Shown piece after piece: positions 9,068 through 15,909 of a stretch of DNA of 64,000 nucleotides. The DNA lies in assembly GCA_965238125.1 (NCBI GenBank), contig OZ250179.1:4650001-4714000 (forward strand), read 5' to 3'. The translations under genes and the position numbers were made by a program. Positions within the stretch are counted from its first letter, which is position 1. Each line of letters begins with the position of its first letter. The notes below the pieces were generated by a model, which was not told the origin of the DNA, searched no databases, and saw only the letters and a list, made by a program, of their open reading frames with translations. This DNA is from UBA6623 sp965238125 (GTDB lineage Bacteria; Acidobacteriota; Terriglobia; Bryobacterales; UBA6623).

Positions 9068-9697
9068 GTGAGAGTTAAAACATGGATTGCTCTTCTTGTT
9101 TTGCTCTGCGGGGCCACGGCTTTCGCCGCCTCGCGCCGCAGTCTGCGCGCCAACAGCGAGTCGCAGGTCCTTCAAAACAAGCGGGCTGACCGCGATCATC
9201 TCTCGCGCATGAAGGACCGCGGCATGCTCGAAAGCTGGGCGCGGTTGGAATTGCTCGTGCCGGTTCCGGCCAAGACGGCGAACTTCTATATCCATCAAAT
9301 CCCGGCGGAATACCGCTATGTCCGCCCCTGGGCGAAGCTCTTTCTCGATCGGATCAGCAGTCAGTTTCGCCGACGCTTCGGGCGTCCGCTGCGCATCACG
9401 AGCTTGACTCGAACGGTGCAGTACCAGAATCGATTGGCGCGGAGCAACGGCAACGCCGCCTCGCCCTACGGGGAAAAACGGTCGAGCCATTTGACCGGCG
9501 CCAGTCTCGACCTTTCGAAAAAGGGTCTCAGCAGGGCCCAGGTCGACTGGCTGCGCAGGGTGCTGCTGTCGCTTCGTCAGAAGCAGTATCTGTTTGCCGT
9601 CGAGGAATTCTATCAGCCCAACTTTCACGTGATGGTCTATCGCAACTACCCTGAGTACGTGGAAATGCTGTCGGCGCGGGCGAAGAAGCGGAGATAG
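9068..9697 (+). CDS. DUF5715 family protein, D,D-carboxypeptidase-like fold
   Basis: A 209-residue secreted protein. The GTG at 9068 starts a good signal peptide (VKTWIALLVLLCGATAFAA); the longer in-frame version from 8999 adds a Cys/Gly-rich non-signal stretch and is rejected. The region SSHLTGASLDLSKKGLS near residues 140-155 matches the His-x(6)-Asp zinc site of M15-type peptidoglycan peptidases, and NFHVMVYRN supplies the third His. Family proteins are likely cell-wall peptidases. It is the last gene before the IS110-type element, whose start is less than 40 bases after the stop codon. Confidence 0.8.
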   Translation: MRVKTWIALLVLLCGATAFAASRRSLRANSESQVLQNKRADRDHLSRMKDRGMLESWARLELLVPVPAKTANFYIHQIPAEYRYVRPWAKLFLDRISSQFRRRFGRPLRITSLTRTVQYQNRLARSNGNAASPYGEKRSSHLTGASLDLSKKGLSRAQVDWLRRVLLSLRQKQYLFAVEEFYQPNFHVMVYRNYPEYVEMLSARAKKRR

Positions 9698-9730
9698 ACG
9701 GCGTCTCATGGATACAGAGATGGGATGAGA

Positions 9731-9828
9731 GGCTGGTCGCTTGGAGCCGGGAAGCGGTAGGCTACCGGCAGCAGCGCACTTCTCCACAAGGGAGGTGCAA
9801 TGGATTTTTGAAAAGGAGGCGACCAGCC
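9731..9828 (+). ncRNA. candidate IS110 bridge RNA / structured leader
   Basis: Between the DUF5715 gene and the IS110 transposase lies a compact fold. A perfect 10-bp long-range stem joins GGCTGGTCGC (9731-9740) to GCGACCAGCC (9819-9828), the latter ending exactly at the transposase ATG. Inside are hairpins GCCGG/CCGGC (9746-9769, with nested CGGTA/TACCG) and GCAC...GTGC (9776-9798). IS110 elements make a non-coding bridge RNA from their non-coding end (known). The position and fold fit, but target- and donor-binding loops cannot be verified here. The stem would also mask the AAGGAGG ribosome-binding site. Confidence 0.4.
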
Positions 9829-11025
9829 ATGAAGAAGAATAGCAAACAACAGACCGACAAGAACCAAACCGACAAACACCAAACCAAGAAAGCCGACAGC
9901 TCACAAGCGAAGACCCGCCAACTCACCCAGCTCGAACAACAGTTGGCGCAACAACGCATCCAGATGCAAAAAGACAACGAAATTTGCGCCGTCGCCGGCG
10001 TCGACATCGGCGACAAACGTTGCTTCGTACGGCTCACCGACCTCGCCGGCGAAAGCCTCGAGGAATGCCAAGTCCCCACCCGCCCGGAGGCCTTGGATCG
10101 CTGGTTCCGCCGTTGGCCGCGGCTGCGCATTGTGATCGAAACCGGCAGCCACAGCAACTGGATTCGCCGCCGCCTGGCCGCCCTCGCCCACGACGTGCTC
10201 GTCGCCGACGCGCGGCAATTGCGTTTAATCAGCCAATCCGACTCGAAAAACGACCGCAACGACGCCTATTGGTTGGCCGAGCTGGGACGCACCAACCCGG
10301 CCCTGTTGAATCCCGTCGCGCCGCGCAAGCTCGAGACCGAACAACAACGCACGTTGTTGCGGGCGCGCGAGGCCGTGCTCGAGTGCCGCACGAAATTGAA
10401 AGGGAGTTTGCGCGGCATGGCGAAGTCGCACGGCATCCGCTTGGGCCGATGCGCCCAGAACCAATGGGTCGAGCGCGTCCGGGAGGCCTGCCCCGAGGTG
10501 TTGCACGCGGCGTTGTTGGGGGTGGCGACACAAATCGAAAGCCTCGGCGCGACGATCCGCGAATATGACAAACAAATCGTCGCGTTGGGCAAGCAATACG
10601 CAGCGGTCGAGCGGCTGCGAACGATCGGAGGGGTGGGGCCGCTGACGGCGTTGACGTTCGTGTTGGCGCTCGACAACGACCCGGGCCGCGTGAAGCGTTC
10701 GCGGCAGGTCGGCGCGCTGGTGGGGCTGCGTCCCAAGCAACGCCAATCGGGCGAGCGGTCACTGCGGCTGGGCGTGACGAAATCGGGAGATCCGCTGCTG
10801 CGGCGGACGTTGATTCAGTGCGCGCACTGGGTGCTGGGGCCGTTCGGGACCGACTCCACGCTCAGGCGCTGGGGTTTGAGTTTGGCGGCGCGCGGCGGAG
10901 GACATGCGAAGAAGCGGGCGGTGGTGGCGGTGGCGCGCAAGTTGGCGGTGCTGATGCATGTGTTGTGGGTGAAACAAGAAAACTACGATCCGCTGCACGG
11001 GCTGACGGAAACGGTTTCCCCATAA
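9829..11025 (+). CDS. IS110-family transposase (DEDD RuvC-like plus serine domain)
   Basis: A 398-residue recombinase. The N-terminal RuvC-like domain shows VAGVDIGDKR (first Asp), IVIETGSHSNW (Glu) and SKNDRNDAYWLAEL (Asp pair). The C-terminal Tnp domain shows LRTIGGVGPLTALTF, VGALVGLRPKQRQSGE and LGVTKSGDPLLRR, where the Ser is the family's strand-joining nucleophile. ATG 9829 follows AAGGAGG at a nine-base spacing; a TTG at 9808 is in frame but unlikely. The N-terminus has an unusual Lys/Gln-rich extension (about 40 residues, many KK/DK/QQ) before the catalytic domain. Confidence 0.93.
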   Translation: MKKNSKQQTDKNQTDKHQTKKADSSQAKTRQLTQLEQQLAQQRIQMQKDNEICAVAGVDIGDKRCFVRLTDLAGESLEECQVPTRPEALDRWFRRWPRLRIVIETGSHSNWIRRRLAALAHDVLVADARQLRLISQSDSKNDRNDAYWLAELGRTNPALLNPVAPRKLETEQQRTLLRAREAVLECRTKLKGSLRGMAKSHGIRLGRCAQNQWVERVREACPEVLHAALLGVATQIESLGATIREYDKQIVALGKQYAAVERLRTIGGVGPLTALTFVLALDNDPGRVKRSRQVGALVGLRPKQRQSGERSLRLGVTKSGDPLLRRTLIQCAHWVLGPFGTDSTLRRWGLSLAARGGGHAKKRAVVAVARKLAVLMHVLWVKQENYDPLHGLTETVSP

Positions 11026-11659
11026 GGCAGGGACGATGAGGCGCAGTCGGCGGCAACGGTTTCGGATGAAGCAACGTGATGAGGACATCCGCGAGCCCCC
11101 TAACGGGGACTCGGCGGCAAGAAGATTCCTGTTGAAAGGAAGGGAGTAGGGGATTGGGCGGACGAAGCGAGGCCGCGGCGGAGAATCGAGATCGTGTCAC
11201 GGTGACTGCGGGCTCTGGGCAGGCAGGCCGATTCTTTCGAGGATGGGTCGAAGCCGCAACAGAGAGAGCAGCGCCGAAAGACCGGACCCCAACCAGCAGA
11301 GGTCAACAACGAGACCGATAACACTGCGAATGGAAGCCCGGTCCTCAACGCGCCGCAAGGCATGAGGACCCGGGCCGGATCCGACAAACCGACCAACGCC
11401 TCCCAACGACCGCCCTTGACAAGCGACCCACCTCTCATGGAAGCCCAGAGCGCAAGCGACAGGCCAAGAGTAGGCGATCGCCAGGCGTTTCGGCATCGCG
11501 TCTCCCCGAGCTGTTGCGCATGGCAACATAAGTCTTCCGCCTGCTCGAACCATTGTGCTCTTGGGCCCGTCGCTTGCGCTCCGGGCCCTGTATCCGCGTT
11601 CTGCATTGTGTGAGCCCGCCAATTTTTTCACCGCCTCTGACGTGCGCGGCTCGGTTTGC
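11026..11659. other. gene-free stretch after IS110 transposase
   Basis: No convincing gene. It must contain the right end of the IS110 element and, at 11441-11468 and 11561-11598, two copies (opposite orientation) of a short interspersed repeat with core GAGCGCAAGCGA. Several antisense open frames are low-complexity shadows. Confidence 0.5.
11441..11598. repeat. two inverted copies of a short interspersed repeat
   Basis: Copy at 11441-11468 reads AAGCCCAGAGCGCAAGCGAC..., and the copy at 11561-11598 is its reverse complement with flanks extended to CGCGGATACAGGGCCC. The same unit recurs at 12084-12117 and 51946-51982. The core GCCCGGAGCGCAAGCGACGG is a REP-like extragenic unit. No gene lies between the two. 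Confidence 0.6.
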
Positions 11660-12043
11660 CTAGTAGCGCACGCCGCGACGGCGTTCAGCCGCGCGCACTT
11701 CGCGCTCGTTCATTCCGAGATGGTGCGCCAGCTCGTGCCAAAGTGTGTTGTAGACGATGTCGGGGATTTCGTCGCGGCGGCGGGCGGAACGCTCGATCGG
11801 GCCTTGAAACAACGTGACGCGGTCGGGCAGGACCATGCCGTAGTGAACCGACCTTTTCAATAGCGGCACACCCTGGTAAAGGCCCAGCAGAGTTCCACCG
11901 CGGGGGACTCGGGCGGAGCGCAGTTGTTCGATGCTCGGCTCGGGTTCGACGAAAATCGCCAAGTTCGAAAATCGGTCACGGAAGCTTTCCGGAATGTCTT
12001 CCCAAGCCTGATCGACGAGTTCTTCGAATTGCTCGGGCGACAT
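11660..12043 (-). CDS. zincin-like metallopeptidase family protein
   Basis: A 127-residue cytosolic protein of the small 'metallopeptidase family' (PF06262-type zincins). The start SPEQFEELVDQAWEDIPESF and the closing YNTLWHELAHHLGMNEREVRAAE are both family hallmarks; the HExxH zinc motif is at about residues 107-111. The length agrees with the family. The substrate is unknown. The gene is monocistronic and precedes the DUF1552 gene on the same strand with a repeat (12084-12117) between them. Confidence 0.88.
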   Translation of the reverse strand: MSPEQFEELVDQAWEDIPESFRDRFSNLAIFVEPEPSIEQLRSARVPRGGTLLGLYQGVPLLKRSVHYGMVLPDRVTLFQGPIERSARRRDEIPDIVYNTLWHELAHHLGMNEREVRAAERRRGVRY

Positions 12044-12083
12044 GGGTGTTTCGATGGGCGTGGTGGAGCCTGGTTGCTCCGAG

Positions 12084-12117
12084 GACCCCTCGCTTGCGCT
12101 CGGGGCTCTGTTTCGGG
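12084..12117 (-). repeat. short interspersed repeat, third copy
   Basis: Reverse-complement copy of the GAGCGCAAGCGA repeat (CCCCTCGCTTGCGCTCGGGG here), located between two genes. It forms a local stem and may act as a transcription end or REP-like unit. Confidence 0.5.
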
Positions 12118-12137
12118 TTTCGCGGAGCCGATAGAAA

Positions 12138-13481
12138 TCAACTCAGGTCCAGGCCGGGCAGACGGCTGGTGGAATCGCCGAAGTGCTCGGAGTGGACGCC
12201 CATGCGGTCCATCATGGTCAGGAACAGATTCGACATCGGCGTCTCTTTGCGATAGGTGACGCGTCGGCCGGTCTTGAGGAACCCGCCGCCGCCGCCGGCG
12301 ATTAACGTCGGCAGGTCGTCGTGGGTGTGGTCGTTGCCGTCGGAAAGCCCCGCCCCGTAGACGATCATCGAATTGTCGAGCAACGTCGAATCGCCTTCCG
12401 GCACGGCCTTGAGCTTCTTCATCCAAGCCGCGAACTGCTCCACATGGTAGCGGTTGATTTGGACGACCTTTTCCATTCTTACCGGATCGTAACGATGGTG
12501 CGTCAAGGGATGATGGCCGTCGGAAATGCCGATTTCCCGATACGGACGCGATGTACCCTCACGGGTCACAAGGAACGTCACCACGCGGGTCAGGTCGGCT
12601 TGGAAGGCGACCGTGATCATGTCCGTCATCAGCTTGAAATGCTCGGCGAAATCCGCGGGCACGCCGTAGGGTTTGTCCATGCCGGGGTCGACTTGAACGC
12701 CGTCGGCCTCGGTTTTTTCGATTTGCCGCTCGATCGAGCGCACTGACGTTAGATACTCGTCGAGCTTGCGCCGGTCGGTGGGGCCGAGATCACCTTGGAG
12801 CTTGCGCGTATCTTCACGGACGAAATCCAGAATGCTGCGGCGGAAGCGATTACGCTGTGCGCGGGCTTCGGGGCTCAAATGAGCGTCGTCGCCGAACAAG
12901 CGCTCGAATAGGTCCTGCGGATTGAGCACCGGCGGTAACGGCTGCTTCTCGCCTTTCCAGGCAAGATTGTTCGTGTAGGCGCAGGAGTAACCCGAGTCGC
13001 AATCGCCGGCTTGGCGGGCGTCCTCGAGGCCTACCTCAAGCGAGGGTAGGCGCGTTTGTCCGCCGATTTGATTGGCAACAATCTGGTCGCAGGAGATGCC
13101 GACACTGATATCGACCGCCGACTTGCGGGGTTGGACGCCGGTCAAGTACGAACCACAGCAACGTCCGTGGTCGCCCGGTCCGTCGAGCAGCGCACGGCCG
13201 TTGTTGTGCGTCAAATTGCTCAGCACGAGCAGGTCTTTCTTGAGCGGCTCGAGCGGCTCGAGAATACGCGGCAGCGTCCCGAGCGGGCCGTCTTGCTCGG
13301 GCGTCCAGTGGCGCATGTCGATGCCGTTGGGGACATAGACGAACGCCATGCGCACGGGAGTCTTGCCGGGAAGACGGCTCGACGCAAAGGCCGGGGCCAT
13401 GGCGTCGAGAACGGGCAGCGCCACGGCGGCGCCGGCGCCGCGCAGAAAAGTTCGGCGGGGAAGTGCTTTCCGGGTAATCAT
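12138..13481 (-). CDS. DUF1552 domain-containing exported protein
   Basis: A 447-residue protein with a twin-arginine leader (PRRTFLRGAGAAVALPVLDAMAPAFA). The body is the DUF1552 domain, seen as VPNGIDMRHWTPEQDGPLG, NLTHNNGRA, GPGDHGRCCGSYLTG and the closing DDLPTLIAGGGGGFLKTGR. The domain is distantly related to DUF1501/sulfatase-like proteins; the activity is unknown. Its ATG overlaps the stop of the upstream DUF1592 gene by four bases (ATGA), so the two are translationally coupled and form a classic pair in planctomycetes and acidobacteria. The pair probably acts together in the periplasm on an exported substrate. Confidence 0.92.
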   Translation of the reverse strand: MITRKALPRRTFLRGAGAAVALPVLDAMAPAFASSRLPGKTPVRMAFVYVPNGIDMRHWTPEQDGPLGTLPRILEPLEPLKKDLLVLSNLTHNNGRALLDGPGDHGRCCGSYLTGVQPRKSAVDISVGISCDQIVANQIGGQTRLPSLEVGLEDARQAGDCDSGYSCAYTNNLAWKGEKQPLPPVLNPQDLFERLFGDDAHLSPEARAQRNRFRRSILDFVREDTRKLQGDLGPTDRRKLDEYLTSVRSIERQIEKTEADGVQVDPGMDKPYGVPADFAEHFKLMTDMITVAFQADLTRVVTFLVTREGTSRPYREIGISDGHHPLTHHRYDPVRMEKVVQINRYHVEQFAAWMKKLKAVPEGDSTLLDNSMIVYGAGLSDGNDHTHDDLPTLIAGGGGGFLKTGRRVTYRKETPMSNLFLTMMDRMGVHSEHFGDSTSRLPGLDLS

Positions 13482-15817
13482 CGTCCGGCGACCTCTGTCG
13501 GCGTGCGGCCGATTCGTGCTGCGTCCTCCCCTCGCCGCATTTGGAAGGGGAGACTGCGCACCACTTCGTACACCAAAGACTGGAAGGGATAACCGGCGGC
13601 GTCGAGCTTGCCGGTGATCTCGGCCAGCGCCCTTCTATCATAACTCTCCAGCCCCCGCCCCAGAGCGTAAATCAACATTTTCTCGGTGACGGCACGAGCG
13701 AAGCCACGCACATCTTGCTTGAGAATCCGACGCATCTCCGCCGGGCCGGAAAAGGATTGGCCGTCGGGGAGGGTTCCGCCCGAGTCGATCGGGAAATCGC
13801 CGTCTCTGTCTCGCCAGCGTCCGATCGCGTCGTAGTTTTCGAGACCGAAACCGAGAGTGTCCATGCGATCGTGGCAGACGGCGCAGGCCGGATTGGCTCG
13901 GTGCTGTTCGAGTTGCCGCCGCAAGGTCCCGGTGCCGCCGACTTCGGCTTCATCGAGCGCGGGGACATCGGCGGGTGGGGGTGGGGGAGGTGTCCCCAGG
14001 ATCGCCTCGAGCACGTACTTACCACGCAGCACCGGCGAAGTTCTGGTCGGATAGCTCGTCACGGTCAACACGGCGGCTTGCGCCAACACGCCTCCGCGCT
14101 GGTCGGTTTCGAGTTCCACTCGCCGAAATTCGGGGCCTCCGATGCCCGAGATGCCGTAATGCTTGGCAAGACGTTCGTTCAAAAAAGTGAACCGAGCATC
14201 GAGAAAATCGGACATCGGGCGGTTCTCGCGCAGCATCGCTTCAAAGAACAGGCGCGTCTCGGCCTTCATCGCTTCCCGCAAACCGGCGTCCCAGGTGGGG
14301 AATTTGTCCGGGTCGGGCGTCACGCTGCCGAGGTTGCGGGTTTCGAGCCATTGGCCCGCGAAGTTGGCGGCCAAGGCAGTCGATTTCTCATCCCCCAGCA
14401 TGCGCGTGACTTGGGCATCCAAAACGGCGGGGTCGCTGAGGCGTCCGGCTTCAGCCAGGCTGAGGAGTTCGTCGTCGGGCATCGAACTCCACAAGAAATA
14501 GCTGAGCCGCGAAGCCAGCTCGATGTCGGAGACGCGGTGAATGCTGGCCGGGTCGACCGGGTTCGGGTCGCGCTCGATGCGGAACAAGAAGTGCGGCGAG
14601 ACGAGCATGGCTTGGATCGCCAACTGCAGGCCCTGCTCGACGGAACGGCCTTCTCCGCGCGCTTGCTCGACAAAGCCGACCAGCGCATCCACTTCGTTCC
14701 GGCTCACCGGCCTGCGGTACGCTCGGCGGGCAAGCCGCGACAGAATTTCGCGAACACATGCTTCGCCGCTATTCGGATCGCAAACCATTACGGCATGGCG
14801 CCGCGGCGAGTCGACTTCAGCCGGGAAGGGGCCGGTGAAAATCATCGAGTCGAGGAACTTGTTTTTCTTGCGGTCGAAAATGTCCTCTTCGCAGAGGGTC
14901 TCGACGAAATCGTCGTGGACAAAGCCGGCCCGAAAAACGTGGTCGCCCGCGGGGAGATAAAGCCGCATTTCCTCGATCGTGCGGGGCCAAAAGTAGACCA
15001 GCTTGGAGGGCTTGGTTTCCACTTGCATGGAATGAAGCGGCTTGCCGTCCATCCAAAGTTTCATCTTCACCGGCAGGCTGTCGGGACGCCGCTCGCCCGG
15101 CAGGATGATGCGGACGAGATATTCGGCGCTCCATTCCACGCGGTGGGTCGCCTCGATCGTCCCCGGGCCGAGCCGCACGATCGTTTTGTCGCGGCCGCGG
15201 TAAGCGGCTTCGAGCGGTTTGTCGGGAAGAGGGTCGGCCCCAATCGCGGCGGCGGCGATGCGCTCGGCCGCGGCCATGTATTTTTCCATTAACAACGGCG
15301 AGACGGTTAGCACATCGCCGATGTTGTCGAACCCATAGCCGGAATCGTCGGAGGGAAAATCGGCTTCGGCGCGAAAGGAAACTCCCAGCAAGTCGCCGAT
15401 CGTATTCGAGTACTCGTTGCGGTTCAGGCGGCGGGCGGTAACGCGTCCGGGATCGAAGGGCATGCCGCGGTCGGCACGGTCGAACGCGCCTTCCACGAAG
15501 GCAACGAAGGCGTCGATACGTTCTTGCGGGGGGCGCGCGGCGCCGCGCGGCGGCATCTCCCCGACGCTGACTTTTTGGACGATGCGTTCCCACCCGTCAC
15601 GGTATTTCTCAATGGACGGGGGGTCGGCGAAAGCGCTCAAGTCGAGGCCGCCCGAGGCAACTTGTGGGTTGTGACAAGCACGGCAGGTGTCGGCCAGAAT
15701 CGGGCTGACGGCGGTGTCAAAAGTCGAGTTCGTTTCCGCGGGCGCCGCCGCGACCGCCCCCAGGACCGCCCACGATGCGGCCATGAGCGCGATGAGTTGG
15801 AAAACGGCAAGCCTCAT
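13478..15817 (-). CDS. DUF1587/DUF1592/DUF1588/DUF1585 cytochrome-c-linked protein
   Basis: A 779-residue exported protein. After a hydrophobic leader, an N-terminal c-type haem segment carries CRACH (about residue 46); then come DUF1587 (VTARRLNRNEYSNTIGDLLGV), a carbohydrate-binding-like middle region, DUF1592 (YFLWSSMPDDELLSLAEAGRL), DUF1588 (GVLAQAAVLTVTSYPTRTSPV, with a second CxxCH, CAVCH at about 644) and DUF1585 at the end. The architecture is standard. It is predicted to be periplasmic and redox-linked; the substrate is unknown, with polysaccharide-related roles proposed for the family. I chose ATG 15817; GTG 15829 is the alternative. First gene of a two-gene operon with the DUF1552 gene. 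Confidence 0.92.
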   Translation of the reverse strand: MRLAVFQLIALMAASWAVLGAVAAAPAETNSTFDTAVSPILADTCRACHNPQVASGGLDLSAFADPPSIEKYRDGWERIVQKVSVGEMPPRGAARPPQERIDAFVAFVEGAFDRADRGMPFDPGRVTARRLNRNEYSNTIGDLLGVSFRAEADFPSDDSGYGFDNIGDVLTVSPLLMEKYMAAAERIAAAAIGADPLPDKPLEAAYRGRDKTIVRLGPGTIEATHRVEWSAEYLVRIILPGERRPDSLPVKMKLWMDGKPLHSMQVETKPSKLVYFWPRTIEEMRLYLPAGDHVFRAGFVHDDFVETLCEEDIFDRKKNKFLDSMIFTGPFPAEVDSPRRHAVMVCDPNSGEACVREILSRLARRAYRRPVSRNEVDALVGFVEQARGEGRSVEQGLQLAIQAMLVSPHFLFRIERDPNPVDPASIHRVSDIELASRLSYFLWSSMPDDELLSLAEAGRLSDPAVLDAQVTRMLGDEKSTALAANFAGQWLETRNLGSVTPDPDKFPTWDAGLREAMKAETRLFFEAMLRENRPMSDFLDARFTFLNERLAKHYGISGIGGPEFRRVELETDQRGGVLAQAAVLTVTSYPTRTSPVLRGKYVLEAILGTPPPPPPADVPALDEAEVGGTGTLRRQLEQHRANPACAVCHDRMDTLGFGLENYDAIGRWRDRDGDFPIDSGGTLPDGQSFSGPAEMRRILKQDVRGFARAVTEKMLIYALGRGLESYDRRALAEITGKLDAAGYPFQSLVYEVVRSLPFQMRRGEDAARIGRTPTEVAGR

Positions 15818-15909
15818 GGCTGGTTTCACTATACGACAGAGCGGTTGACGGGCTGAAGAGCAGTTGTTGGTTCGATAATTCGAGCGGGCTGACGGTATAA
15901 AGTGTAGCT

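Larger units (their letters stand above)
9698..11025 (+). mobile_element. IS110-family element (limits uncertain)
   Basis: The transposase and the structured leader define the element. IS110 members lack classical terminal inverted repeats and usually make no clear target duplication, so the ends cannot be placed with only one copy in view. The left limit should fall between the DUF5715 stop (9697) and 9731. The right limit lies in 11026-11657. Confidence 0.55.

Noticed and set aside
11197..11631. Open frames on both strands after the IS110 transposase
   Set aside because: Overlap the interspersed repeats, lack good starts and show no protein-like motif.
13541..15292. 583-residue open frame opposite the DUF1592 gene
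   Set aside because: A GC-rich shadow: the minus strand carries the full conserved domain set, and this frame has no ribosome-binding site or recognisable motif.
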